From the NCBI GenBank assembly GCA_003313425.1, contig NHZP01000046.1, positions 287,222 through 351,221 on the forward strand: 64,000 bases of DNA, given 5' to 3'. Positions 1 to 11,163 of the stretch are shown here, piece by piece. The notes under the pieces are model-generated. The model searched no databases. It saw nothing but the letters and a program-made list of their open reading frames with translations, and was not told the DNA's origin. A program made the position numbers and the translations under genes. This stretch comes from Pseudopyrenochaeta lycopersici (Eukaryota; Ascomycota; Dothideomycetes; Pleosporales; Pseudopyrenochaetaceae). Positions within the stretch are counted from its first letter, which is position 1. Each line of letters opens with the position of its first letter.

Positions 1-2
1 TC

Positions 3-179
3 GAAGACTTCTTCGGAGTATTGAAGGGCTTCATCAAGAAGAACTGGCAGGAGTATGAGAGCAACCCTGAGCAGGACTTTAGCGAGTTCATTGAATGGTG
101 CATCAGCGTTGCGGGTGGCAGAGAGAACATTGCTAAAGCGCACTTTCGGCATGCTGGAGTCACTGTTGAAGAACCTTGA
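3..179 (+). CDS. 3' end of an unknown protein gene (5' part outside window)
   Basis: The reading frame is open from the first bases of the window to a TGA at 177-179 and gives the last 58 residues of a protein, rich in Trp, Phe and Glu, ending in VTVEEP. I recognise no domain. It is judged real because a diverged inverted copy of the same C-terminus exists at 17580-17756, where the protein frame and stop position are conserved (shared WQEYESNPEQDF and AKAHFR stretches). It converges on the minus-strand gene ending at 288, and the copy at 17.2-17.75 kb keeps that arrangement. Confidence 0.65.
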   Translation, partial: EDFFGVLKGFIKKNWQEYESNPEQDFSEFIEWCISVAGGRENIAKAHFRHAGVTVEEP

Positions 180-287
180 CGAGGGGGCGAGCAGTATAGT
201 AGAATTATACAGGCATATCCTGTGCCTGTGGGAGCGGGATCACATAAATCTAAGGCAGTGTGTTTTCACGCGACGTTGTATTCCAAC

Positions 288-1673
288 CTAGTCCTCCCCC
301 TCCCTATATGCCGACTTATATAGCTTAGCCCATGTTTCAATATCTCTAACAAATCGACGTGCCACTCCCCGCTTGACTCCGCTCTGAACGAAGAAGTCGG
401 AATCTTGGTCCTCGAAAACCTGCTCCAAGTCCAGCCCATCCCGCAAGGTGGCATCGCGGGCCTTCTGATACTCGATTTGCAATGTCTCGTCCACAACCTT
501 CGACTGCTGCCATTCACAGTACGCTGCAACGGCTATATCGCGAGGGCCGGGGATGTCAAGACATGCACTTCCCAAGGACCGCCTGTTGGATGTTGGAGTG
601 CTGCTGGCATATGCCGCCAAGGGAGATTCATAGGCTGGAGATGGCATGACGTTGTTAATTGTAATGGGCGGAAGACTTGGCGTAGGCGCGACGCTGCCAG
701 TTGACCGCCGCTCGAGGCGCTGTTGATCTTCTGCGTACAACTGTTCACGAATGTCCTCGGGTACGTCATCATGGGTGTTTAGTCGGTGACCCTGCTCAAC
801 TAGTCTGACCAGTGCTCTGAGATGATGAGTCCGTAGCTTGTAGTGCTTCTTGCCGAAAGGATCACGCCAGCAATGCGGACCGAGGTTGCATGGCGGGCCA
901 GGGCATCGCATCAAAGTATACACGTCTACCCAGACGGAAGGTTGTCCACTACTCTGTTGCTCTGCATCGAGCAGAGAAGTACGATCGGCCAGCATCCTCT
1001 GGGTAGCGGACAAGCCTCGCTTGTTCCCGCGGTTCGTTCCAGCCGATAATGGAGGGGCTGAGTCTTTATAGGTGAAAGAGAGGTCTATCCTAAGCTTCTT
1101 ACCGGAACGGAACAGCTCACCCCATCGAATCAGCTGTCTCTCTACTACTGACCAGTCAAATTCCATGTCATCGAACCGCTTGGTCAAGTCACGCTCTGAG
1201 CGATCGTTCACAGATGCAATGACACTAGTGTCATCAAACTTCACGTGTCTGTCGTGTGGTAGCTTCTTGTCCAAGAGTTTTTCCACCTTGGACTGCAGGT
1301 ACATCTGCCAGTACACAGCGGGGGCCAGAACGATGTCCTGCTCTGTGTCCTTCGCAACCACCTTGTTGTTAACAGCTACCTTCCACTCGATCGAGTAGCG
1401 CAGGTGGCTCGGTGTATCCTCGTCGTAACTATTGTACTCATCCCACTCGGCCAGAGGAAGGAACCCGAGCCTGTCTGCACCTGGATGTGCCACCCCATTA
1501 CAGCCTTGTGAGGTATGGAAACGCAACATTCGACTCGTCGTAGGATCGCAAGAGGCCGACGGCGTGTATGGCGGTGCCGTCCGGTCACGTTCAATCGATT
1601 GCACATCGCTGAATGTGTCGTATCGCTGCGTCGGATCGAAGGAGAGGTCCGCTTCGGGAGAGAAAGGGCGCAT
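288..1673 (-). CDS. unknown 461-residue protein
   Basis: A single uninterrupted frame of 461 codons, with the start taken at the first Met. The N-terminal third carries short conserved-looking segments (DTFSDVQSIERDRTAPPYTP). A charged middle follows, then a Cys/His patch (RCPGPPCNLGPHCW near residue 265), a Pro/Ser-rich linker near 330-370, and a helical C-terminus (about 385-461) with many Glu/Asp. The final ~75 residues recur, with conservative changes, in frame at 17241-17468 fused to the end of an ankyrin gene, which argues that this is a translated protein. No signal peptide or membrane segment is visible. I do not recognise the family. It sits beside an NLR cluster and converges with the partial gene at 3-179. 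Confidence 0.75.
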   Translation of the reverse strand: MRPFSPEADLSFDPTQRYDTFSDVQSIERDRTAPPYTPSASCDPTTSRMLRFHTSQGCNGVAHPGADRLGFLPLAEWDEYNSYDEDTPSHLRYSIEWKVAVNNKVVAKDTEQDIVLAPAVYWQMYLQSKVEKLLDKKLPHDRHVKFDDTSVIASVNDRSERDLTKRFDDMEFDWSVVERQLIRWGELFRSGKKLRIDLSFTYKDSAPPLSAGTNRGNKRGLSATQRMLADRTSLLDAEQQSSGQPSVWVDVYTLMRCPGPPCNLGPHCWRDPFGKKHYKLRTHHLRALVRLVEQGHRLNTHDDVPEDIREQLYAEDQQRLERRSTGSVAPTPSLPPITINNVMPSPAYESPLAAYASSTPTSNRRSLGSACLDIPGPRDIAVAAYCEWQQSKVVDETLQIEYQKARDATLRDGLDLEQVFEDQDSDFFVQSGVKRGVARRFVRDIETWAKLYKSAYREGED

Positions 1674-2976
1674 CGCCGTTGGAAAGTGGGTTGGGCCGAA
1701 TTGCCGCCTGTTCTCGTGGTATTGTGACTAAAATGATACGTCCAGACGGCCTCGATATGTCCGGAAACGTGTCAACATGGACAGCAACAGAAGAACTACT
1801 GTACGAAAGTCTGCCTGCCTACCTGAAGTCTACTCGAACAAACAACGAAGTGGTGAAGAATCGCGTAGAAACCACTCGTCACAAACGCACCCCTTGTGGT
1901 CGACCCGACCAATCACTGGGAGGGTGACGGTGACGCTCGCACACCCGCGTTCGCGGGCACGCGGACGCCAGCAGAGGTGTGAAGCACATTAATGAGTTCG
2001 CATGATGGGATTGTTGTCGTTGAGATGCGAATGGCGTTTATTAGTGATGCCTTCGTGCCGTTGAGCTCCTCTGTAGATCAGGTGGGTCCAGCCCAAAGGC
2101 ACGTACGGATTCCGCTCATGTAGCTTAGTCATGCCGCGATTTGCACATCATGCGTTGAAAAGAACCCTGCAAGCGCCATGTTGAAGTGCATTAGCTTGGG
2201 AAACTCTAATGGGACTTCACTGGTGTTACTGCCTACGATAACGGCAAGCCCAAAGTCGCAAGAGGGATAGTCAACGTAGCAAGCTGTAGGACGACCCTCT
2301 GCAGCCGAGTCCGCCCGCCGACGTGGGCGGTTCAGCCTTTCGCCTCGCATCCAGATGAAAACCCCGCTACAGAAGGCAACTGATGGCAGGCCAGCGCAGT
2401 CCAACGTGTGTAGTATAGGCAACTCTGCTTGTATGCGTCCCAACCGACGGAGCATGTAGCGTGGCGAGGCTGAGTATGAACAGCACCCCGATATTGGGGG
2501 CTGGCAAACCATCCTAAGCACAGCCAACCCTACATATGATCATACAACCTCTCGTCCCTTCTTTTCCTTTACCCTTCTCTTAGGTCTATGTTTAAGTCTT
2601 GCTACCCAGCTTCAAGGGCAAAACCGCCCAGGCGGTTGCTTTGATGGCCTTCCTTATATCGAAGATTGAGCAGCCGATGCCCTTGATGGCCGGACAATGG
2701 ATGCTTGGACTATGGTGAGAACTGTAGACGAGGCTACATTTGCTGAGAGTTGAGAAAAATAATATTCTCCATAAATATCTGGTTGCACATTAATGTTAAT
2801 CGGCTCAGTGAGTAGGTTATCACTGCCTGGTAGTCGCTTTCCGTTGGCTCTTACGTTATTCATGGCTGCTCTGTTTGCAATGAACATATATTCACATGTG
2901 TCTTCCCTCTTCCCCATGTTATCTGCGGATTGTGGAATAGAAATGACAAGAACTAAACGATAGATGCTCCTATGCA
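1674..2976. other. intergenic, no supported gene
   Basis: Frames here are short. A 132-codon minus-strand frame at 2129-2527 and a 108-codon one at 2654-2980 show no domain, biased composition or paralogue elsewhere in the window. The left part is presumably the upstream region of the gene starting at 1673, and the right part the 3' flank of the effector gene ending at 2977. Confidence 0.5.
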
Positions 2977-3927
2977 TCATAAATCCTTCATGCTGATGTT
3001 GCCGCTGAATACACCAACAACAGCAGCGGAACCTCGTTCGGTCCTCACCTCTCCAATCCGCTGGTTGATCTTGTCCACCACGCTCTCCGGCAGCCCTACC
3101 AGTGCCTTAGAATCCTCCGAGGTTATGACTTTGCCGATCTCTTGGCCGCTCCGTTGAGACCGTACTTGCGAGAACACTACTCCACAAGAGACTTGATTGG
3201 CCTCAAGTAGGCGTGACTGCTCTTCAATCTCCTTGATGGCCAGAGTTCGCTGCGCGCCGCCATCTTCCTCCTCTTCCGGCTCTTCTTGGAGCTCTTGCTT
3301 GCGCCCCTGGGCTTCGTCATGCTGCTTCTTAATGAGGTCAAGATGCTCCTGGATCTTCGTCTCGAGTGTCTGCAGCCGCCTCTTCAATAGTTCACGATCA
3401 ACCTCAGACGTCTTCTCGGATCGTATTTGGGTCATGCTATTGCAGAATTAGTGTGTGCTTTCACAGTGGCTAGAAAAGTCCCCTTACAGCTGAGTGCTCG
3501 TGACGGCAAACTGCACGGTGGCCTCGCACGATTGCAACTGCGTTCTGAACGTACGAATCTTTTCTTTGTTCCACACACCAACCGAGAGGCGATCCCTGAG
3601 CGAAAGCCTTGCAGTGCTGGAATGCTTCGTCCACTTCTTGAGATTCTTGCTGAACTCATCGCAAGCGTCACCGCACTTGTTAACCGCTTCCGCAACACCA
3701 GCTTTCTTCAGGTCCTCTTTAGCCGCAGTCGAAGTGGCTTCATCCGAGATGCTTAGCCGCTCAAGTGCAGCTAGCGGACGCTCTATGTTGGCTAAACTGG
3801 AAGCAACATCTGTCACAATGTCTTTGGCTTCGGTCAGACTGTTAATGAGACTGTGGAGCTGCACAATGCTGGTTGTGGCGAACCCAGTGATCCCAATAGC
3901 CCCGGCTGTGATGCTGAAAGGGTCCAT
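2977..3927 (-). CDS. E1: HeLo-like/PigL_N-type effector with two C-terminal signalling-motif repeats
   Basis: Join of 3488-3927 and 2977-3436 (299 residues). The intron 3437-3487 has donor GTAAGG and acceptor ATAG and keeps phase. Residues 1-145 begin MDPFSITAGAIG and form an all-helical domain typical of the fungal STAND-protein N-terminal family (HeLo-like/PigL_N). Residues ~155-215 are a Glu/Lys/Gln coiled coil. Residues 245-271 and 272-299 are two adjacent 27-residue repeats (QEIGKV...SKALVG and QRIGEV...AAVVG) matching a single copy near the N-terminus of the NLR encoded divergently 0.56 kb away. In known fungal systems a receptor-borne copy templates amyloid folding of the effector copies and activates a membrane-targeting cell-death domain; that role is inferred here. 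It ends five residues before E2 because of an early TGA after MKDL. Confidence 0.85.
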
Positions 3928-4485
3928 GATATGTCTTTTGGTGCGGATCAGGATTGTCTCAGTTATTTTTTCGCAAAAGCAGATGGATGCAGAAAGGAGT
4001 CGCTGAGTTGCTTCAAGTTATTCGTTGTGAACGGACAACCTGAAGTCAAGCGCAACGTCTTCTAACGGAACTTGGCTCACGCGGCTTATTGAGGAGCGTG
4101 GTTGCCTCCATGCGTTAAAGACTTCTCCAGCATGGCTCAGCTGCGGCTGAGAGCCCATAATTTGCGTGCAGAGTACGCCCTGGACGCCATGAGCTGCACG
4201 TGGCGGCCCGTGGCGCTGCGGGGTTGCGGGGGAGTGAAGCTGATAGGCTACGCGCCGCAAGGCAACGAGGTTGAGAACCCTGCCTCAGCCGCTCTTCACT
4301 GCTTGCAGCTGTACGACGGCTTGCACTGACATCGCCAGGTGCATGCTACCGCGATGCCCTACCTTTGCGCAACTCTCGCGACTCATCCCGCAAAAGTCTT
4401 CAGAACAGCGCCTCATGATACGTAGAGCCGCTTTTCCCGTAGCGTTACACGACGAAAATTTGGCGACGCGCGCAACCTAGGGCAA
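3928..4485. promoter_or_regulatory. divergent promoter region between E1 and NLR1
   Basis: This 558-bp gap separates the starts of the divergently transcribed E1 (-) and NLR1 (+) genes. No conserved box was identified with confidence. The placement implies shared upstream sequence for the effector/receptor pair. The equivalent gap in the second cassette is 10281-11163. Confidence 0.45.
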
Positions 4486-7364
4486 ATGTCCGAGGGCACA
4501 TCACACAACCAACAACACATCGGCGAAGTATCCGGAAGCAATGGAGCGCAGGTTGCCGTGGGTATCTTTCACGGAAACGTACAGTTCGGTTGCGCAGGTG
4601 ATCCTCAAAGTTCGTCTAATGCGTTCTTTCCCTCTCCACCACTGTTACCGGCCGCCGCTAACATGGGTACTCGACAGAAGCTTCGGAACAAGCGGCCAGC
4701 GCGTGTCGCAACGCCCTCTTCCTCACCGATCCCCACATCGACCGGGAAAGCCTGATCAGCGCGAAGGGAACGAGAGTCGCTGGTACCTGCGAGTGGATTA
4801 CAAACAATGAGAGCTATCGCGCCTGGCTTAATGGCAGCACGCGCCTTCTGTGGATCTCGGGAGGGCCTGGCAAAGGCAAGACAATGCTGTCTGTCTTCCT
4901 GACGGAGGAGCTCGAGAAGAAGACTGCAGGCAGAGAAGACGCACAACTGTTGTACTACTTCTGCAGCCACCAGGACGAGAAGCGTAACACGGGCGTTGCC
5001 GTGCTTCGCGGACTGGTGCACCAGATTATCACCAAGCGTCTGCAGCTGGTCAAGCACGCGCTGCCGTACTTTGAGACGCCTGAGAGAACACAGCAGACGC
5101 TTTCGTCTTTGGAGACGCTGTGGCTCATCTTCAGCAAGCTGATCGTCGACCCCGGCTTCGGGACGACATTCTGCGTGCTTGACGGGCTTGACGAGTGCGA
5201 AGAGGGCGCGCTTAGGGCGCTCGTGCCGAGGATCGTCAGCCTGTTCGCTCCCCAAGCGACATCGCCCACTGCGAAAGCATTCAGGCTAGCGATCGTTAGC
5301 CGAGACATACCTGGTCTGCAAGGATGTGCGAGAGTGAAGCTGGACCCTGACAACAACGATAAGGTGGCCGGCGACATTGAGCTGTTCATCGCGGCTCGAG
5401 TGGGCGAACTGTCGAGGATTGAGGGTTCCAACGACGATTTCCGGACGGCCGTGCAGGCGACTCTGCTGGCACGCGCTGAGGGGACGTTCTTATGGGTGGG
5501 CTTCGCGATGCACAAGCTGTTGCAGAAGCAGACGTGCAGTCAAGTGCTGGAGGCTCTCGACGCTCTTCCAAGCGGCCTTCCGGCGATATACAGCCGTATG
5601 CTGCTGCAGATTCCATCCGAGCGGAGACAGACGAGCTCCTCGATCTTGCGTTGGGTGACTATGGCTCTGCGCCCTCTGCAGCTGCAAGAGCTGGCGGCTG
5701 CGGTCGGCGTCCAGTCCTCGTCTCCACTCATCACCGTAGAGCAAGCGATCCGCGACGAGATTGCTCTGTGTGGACCTTTTTTGAAGGTACAGGAGCAAGA
5801 AGTCAGCCTCGTCCACCAGTCAGCGCGGGATTACCTGCTACGCAAAAAGCCGGACAATAGTGCGGTTCCAGAGGAGTTTCGGATCAAGCCCGGAAAAGCA
5901 CACCTAGAGCTGGCGCGGGCGTGTTTTGATTGTGTTGCACAGAGCGGCCTGCAACATGGACCTCTAATGCTAGACAAGTGGTCATGCTCTCAAGACTCTC
6001 CGCTGTTGCGGTATGCAGCGCTTCACTGGCCTGAGCATGCAAAGAGCTGTTCGTCACTTGCCGCTGAGCTCTTTGATCCGTCTATGCCCTTTTTTCAAGA
6101 GGAATCTGCCCTGCGAAAATATTGGTGGGCAGCTTACAGCGAAGCGAAGAGTCTATATGGACCTATGCCTCCACCATTACTACATATGGCGTGCTTCTTA
6201 GGAATTGTTCCATGGGTAGAAATAGTACTGATAAAGTATAGCTGGAGACCTTGGCTCTACAAGCATGTGGACAAGAAGGACAATGACGGGCAGACGGCGC
6301 TGCACTTTGCAGCCCGGGGAGGGAATGAGGCAGTGGTGCGGCTACTGCTCAACAGAGGAGCGGACGTCAATGCGAAGGACATTTATGGGAGGACTGCGCT
6401 GCACTTGGCAGCTGAGAGTGGGGACGAGGCAGTGGTGCGGCTGCTGATCAACAGAGGAGCGGATGTCAAGGCGAAGAACAACAACGGGGAAACTGCGCTG
6501 CACCGGGCAGCTGAGAGAGCGAACGGGGCGGTGGTGCGGCTGCTGGTCGACAGTGGAGCGGACGTCAAGGCGAAGGACAACGATGGGGAGACGGTGCTGC
6601 ACTTGGCAGCTTGGGGAGGGAACGATGTAGTGGTGCGGCTGCTGGTCGACACAGGAGCGGACGTCAAGGCGAAGGACAATGATGGGAAGACGGCGCTGCA
6701 CTTGGCAGCTGAGAGTGGGGACGAGGCAGTGGTGCGGCTGCTGATCAGCAGAGGAGTGGACGTCAAGGCGAAGAGCAACGATAGGAAGACGGCGCTGCAC
6801 TTGGCAGCTGAGAGTGGGGACGAGGCAGTGGTGCGGCTGCTGATCAGCAGAGGAGCGGACGTCAAGGCGAATGACATTTATGGGAGGACTGCGCTGCACT
6901 TGGCAGCTGAGAGTGGGGACGAGGCAGTGGTGCGGCTGCTGATCAACAGAGGAGCGGATGTCAAGGCGAAGAACAACAACGGGGAAACTGCGCTGCACCG
7001 GGCAGCTGAGAGAGCGAACGGGGCGGTGGTGCGGCTGCTGGTCGACAGTGGAGCGGACGTCAAGGCGAAGAACAACAGCGGGGAGACGGTGCTGCACTCG
7101 GCAACTTCAGCTTGGAGCGCGAACGAGGCAGTGGTGCGGCTGCTGGTCGATAGAGGAGCTGACCTCAAGGCGAAGGATGACGATGGAGAGACGGTGCTGC
7201 ACTCAGCAGCTTGGAGAGGAAACGAGGCGGTGGTGCGGCTGCTGGTCGACAGAGGAGCTGACGTCAAGGCGAAGAACAACAAGGGGAAGACGGCGCTGCA
7301 CTCGGTAGATCACATGGGAAATAAGCCGCTTGTTCAATTGCTTGAAGCCGCTCTTGCGTCTTAA
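4486..7364 (+). CDS. NLR1: NACHT-ankyrin NOD-like receptor
   Basis: Join of 4486-4609 and 4678-7364 (936 residues). The 68-bp intron has donor GTTCGTCT, a CTAAC branch site and acceptor CGACAG; the same donor and phase occur in NLR2 and NLR3. Residues 9-35 carry the motif shared with E1/E2 (QQHIGEV...AVGIFHGN). The NACHT ATPase follows, with Walker A GGPGKGKT at ~103-110 and Walker B FCVLDGLDE at ~206-214, then a winged-helix/linker region. From ~576 there are 11 ankyrin repeats of 33 residues, extremely similar to one another at DNA level. Expected role: cytosolic STAND sensor in which the ankyrin array binds a ligand, NACHT oligomerises, and the N-terminal motif nucleates the cognate effector, probably E1. 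It is divergent from E1 and appears intact. Confidence 0.9.
6376..7071 (+). repeat. 495-bp (five-repeat) duplication inside the NLR1 ankyrin array
   Basis: Ankyrin repeats 2-3 recur as repeats 7-8. A stretch of about 195 bp starting with ATTTATGGGAGGACTGCGCT at 6381 is repeated without visible change from 6876, an offset of 495 bp, exactly five 99-bp repeat units. This points to a very recent unequal exchange or gene conversion within the array. Confidence 0.85.
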
Positions 7365-7908
7365 TATAGCATCTACTAAAAGTATTGTATGAGATTATCT
7401 AAGTAATCTTCAACACTATCGATTCCGTTCACCGTAGGGAGGCAAACATGCGTACTGCATCACGATGCGAGTGTCTGTGCTGCGACAGTATGTGCACATG
7501 TACCATCCGGCAAGACGAGACTAAGTTTTACAGAGCTTTTGCTCGTCGGCATTGTAAGTAGTAGTCTCACATGTTCTGCTCTTCTTTAGGATAAGGCTAC
7601 GCTTAGCGCGACAAGGACCCCTGCAAGATGAGTAGTTTCTGTTGTGCACATACCGGAAGCCGATTGTGCAAGCGAGTGACTCGCTTGCACAATCGGCTTC
7701 CGGTTTTCTGCATTGCGCAAAAGATTCATCTTACAGGGGCCCTGTCGCCCAAGCGCTGGCCTTGCCAAATCAAGCACAGTGCATGTACAACTACAATCCG
7801 CAGTGCTGAAGAGCAAAAGCTCCCTAATTTCAGTCTCCTTGTTACAAGAAATAGTCACTACTTTAAGGCTTCCGTTAGAGACATCCGTTGGACAAACATC
7901 AACTCAGG
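7365..7908. other. convergent 3' region between NLR1 and NLR2
   Basis: No gene is supported. This gap contains the symmetry centre of the inverted effector/NLR duplication, including the perfect palindrome at 7652-7704 and weaker inverted similarity extending to about 7585 and 7775. Confidence 0.7.
7652..7704. repeat. perfect inverted repeat (26-bp arms, 1-bp centre)
   Basis: The left arm starts ACCGGAAGCCGATTGTGC and ends GCGAGT at 7677. A single G at 7678 follows, then the exact reverse complement to 7704. Imperfect inverted similarity continues outward (CCCCTG.AAGATGA on both sides). A single arm also occurs at 18838-18864 downstream of NLR4, so the sequence is the conserved 3' flank of this NLR type, here joined head to head. 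Confidence 0.95.
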
Positions 7909-10280
7909 TTAAGAGGTGGATACTGCTTTGAGAAGCCGCACCACCGCCTCGTGCCCTTGCTGAGCTGCCCAATGTAGCGCTGTCTTCCCAAATTTGTCCT
8001 TCGCCTTAACGTCCGCTCCGCAGTCAATTAAGGCTCGCCCCACCGCCTCGTGCCCCAAAAAAGCTGCCCAGTGTAGCGCCGTCTGCTCGAGATAGTTCTT
8101 CGCCTTGACGTCCGCTCCGTTGTCCAATAGCAGCCGCATCGCCGTCTCGTTCCCTGCATTAGCTGCGAAGTGCAGCGCCGCCTCGTCACAGTTGTTCTTC
8201 GCCTTGACGTCCGCTCCGCAGTCAATTAAGGCTCGCACCACCGCCTCGTGCCCCAAAAAAGCTGCCCAATGCAGCGCCGTCCCCCCATCATTGTTCTTCG
8301 CTTTGATGTCCGCTCCGTTGCCCACTAGCAGCCGCACCACCGCCTCGTGCCCCGAAAAAGCTGCACAATGCAGCGCCGTCCGCCCATCATTGTCCTTCGC
8401 CTTGATGTCCGCTCCGCTGCCCACTAGCAGCCGTACCACCGCCTCGTGCCCTTGCTGAGCTGCCATCTGCAGCCCCGTCTGCCCATTCTCGTCCTTCTTC
8501 TCCACACGTTTATGGAACTTAAATATCCAAGTCCTCTTGATAAGTATCGCTTTAACCCATGGAACGATCCCTGAATGACAAGCCATATGCAATAATGGTA
8601 CAGACGGAGATTTGTACTGCCATGATTTGGCGTTCATGTAGGTTCTCCACCAATTGTTCCGTAGATCAGAATCTTTTTGGAAGAAGGGCTGTGAGGGCCG
8701 AAAGAGCTCAGCTGCGAGTGTTGAACAGCACCTTGCGTGCTCAGGCCAGTGAAGCACTGCATACTTGAATAGCGGAGACTCTTGTGAGCATAACTCACTA
8801 TTCAAGTCTAGCGGCGCATGTCGCAAGCCGCTCTGCGCAATGCAACCCAAACAAGTCCGTGCTAGTTCTAAGTGTTCTCTCTCCGGTTCGATCCGAAACT
8901 CTTCTAAGACTGCGTTGCTGTCGCGCTCTTTTCGCAGTAAATACTCCCGAGCTGACTGATGTACAAGATCAACTTCTCGCTCCTCCATCTTAAGGAAAGG
9001 CCCACACATAGCAATCTTGTCGCGAATCGCTCGCTCCGTGGTAATCAGAGGAGAAGAGGATTGAATGCATATGGCAGCTGCCAGCTCTTGCAGCAGTAGG
9101 GGGCGGAAGGCCATGGTAACCCAGCGCAAGATCTTGAAGCTAGTTCGTCTATGCTCGCTTGGGATCTGAAGCAACATGCGGCGGTATATCGCAGGAAGGC
9201 CACTTGGAAAGCTTCCAAGAGCCTCTAGAACTTGACTGCATGTCTTCTTCTGCAATAGCTCGTGCATCGCGAAGCCCACCCACAGAAACGTCCCCTCCGC
9301 ACGTGCCAATAGAGCTGTCTGCACAGATGCTCGAAAGTCATCGTTGAACCCCTCGATCTTCGACAGCTCTCCCACTCGGGTGGAGATGAACCGCTCAATG
9401 TCGCCGGCCACCTTATCGTTGCTGTCAGGGTCCAGCTTCACTCTCGCGCATCCCTGCAGACCAGGTATGTCTCGGCTAACGATAGCTAGCGTGAACGTTG
9501 TTGTTGGTGGCGACGAAGCTTGGGGAGTAAGCAGGCGAACAATCTTCGGCACTAGTACTCTCAGCGTACTTTCATCACATTCGTCAAGCCCATCAAGCAC
9601 ACAGAAGGTCGTCCCGAGGCCAGGGTCTACGACCAGCTTGCTGAAGATGAGCCACAGCGTCTCCAGAGACAAAAGTGTCTGCTGTGTTCTCTCCGGCGTT
9701 TCGAAGTACGGCAGCGCGTGCTGGACCAGCTGCGGACGCTTGGTGATAATCTGGTGCACCAGTCCGCGAAGCACAGCAACGCCCGTGTTGCGCTTCTCGT
9801 CCTGGTAGCTGCAGAAGTAGTACACCAGTTGTGCGTCTTCTCTGCCTGCAGTCTTCCTCTCCAGCTCTTCAGTGAGGAAGACGGACATCATCGTCTTCCC
9901 CTTGCCAGGGCCTCCCGAGATCCACAGAAAGCGCGTGTCGCCATTCACCCAGGCGCAGTAGCGCTCATTTTGTGTGATCCACTCGCAAGTGCCCGCGACC
10001 CTTGTCTCTTTTTTGCTTATAAGGCTCTCGCGGTCGACGTGGGGATAGGTGAGGAACAGGGCGTTGCAACACGCCCGGACTCTTTCTTCAAAGGTTTCTA
10101 TTGAACGCCCTTGTCAGCAGCCGTCAACAGAGACGGAGAGGGAAAGAGGTCGTCAGACGAACTTTGGGGATCCTCAGCGCCGAGCTGGCAGTTGCTGAAG
10201 CTGCCTACATAGGAGTGGGAGCGATTTCGCGTGGCTACTCGACCGATGTGCTGTGGGCGGGGCAATGGGTCGCCTAACAT
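7909..10280 (-). CDS. NLR2: NACHT-ankyrin NOD-like receptor
   Basis: Join of 10163-10280 and 7909-10097 (768 residues), intron 65 bp with donor GTTCGTCT and acceptor CAATAG in the same phase as NLR1. The N-terminal motif is QHIGRV...SHSYVGSF, diverged from NLR1 around the glycines. Walker A GGPGKGKT lies at ~101-108 and Walker B FCVLDGLDE about 100 residues later. The NACHT and linker closely parallel NLR1 and NLR3. Six ankyrin repeats (~574-765) end in LLKAVSTS. It is divergent from E2 and convergent with NLR1; E2/NLR2 is the mirror image of E1/NLR1. It appears intact. Expected role: STAND sensor paired with E2. The motif is less like the effector motif than that of NLR1, so pairing is uncertain. 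Confidence 0.9.
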
Positions 10281-11163
10281 GTGGGGTGCGCTTGCCGCTG
10301 GATTGTCGTGTTGGGATAGTCAGATGGTGGATCTACAGTATTCGTCTATCAGAACTGTCTTTCTGGCTATTGCGCCCGCAAGATGAGCTTCAGTCGTGCT
10401 AGAATACAGCGGCGTGAGTCGCGAGAGGATGCGCAGCAGCAGAAGCGGTTAGGGCAGCCTTGTCGTCGCGATGCGTGCGGCTGAGTGGTGATCAAGGCTG
10501 CCATGAGCTGTCTTGCTGGTTGTCGCGCCCGCAGGGTGAGGCCTGAGGTGTGCAGTCGACAGAGAAGCAATGCTGTGGTTATTGCTCAAACTCCTGGGGG
10601 TTGACGTTCAGCTGGATCTTGCGCCACGCTGATTGCGGGGTGGAATCATCAAGCTTGTTGCCTTGCTGCGCACAACTTGCAGTATCAGCTGCCCTTCTCT
10701 GCACAGCGTCATGACCCGGTATGCGGCAACTCCTGATGTCGTGAGCACCAAGCTTCTGTGCGCACCAAACCCCAAGACTCACGCCACCTTTGGTCCCAAT
10801 GAACGCAGCATGTATTAGAGGGGTACGGCGTTAAAGCGCTATAGAGAACAGGATCCGTGGATACGCTGTAGGTCTAGAGCAAGCTTGTCGCCTCAAAGCA
10901 GCGTTTGGTTGCCTTTTCTACCCCGCACATACAGATCGAGCGCTCAGCTAGAGCTGAACGCACCACGAAGCCAAACTCAGCTCGAACCTTGGCATTTGCA
11001 GGCAAACACCCCACCCCTACTTGTCCAGTCTTGCCGGCCCGCATTAAGAGAGCGCTGTCCGCATCTTCCAGGTCGCATCCCACAGTGTGTTTAGTTTCTG
11101 CCTGCCTCCACGGGAAAGAAGACATACACGTTTCTTGAGTCTCAAGTCCAAAGTCTTAAACTC
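10281..11163. promoter_or_regulatory. divergent promoter region between NLR2 and E2
   Basis: An 883-bp gap between the divergent starts of NLR2 (-) and E2 (+). Only short frames without recognisable content occur. It is the counterpart of 3928-4485. Confidence 0.4.

Noticed and set aside
6342..7282. Long minus-strand frames (up to 251 codons) opposite the NLR1 ankyrin repeats
   Set aside because: They consist of the same 33-residue pattern in antisense, an artefact of the repeat; the plus strand has domains and splicing support.
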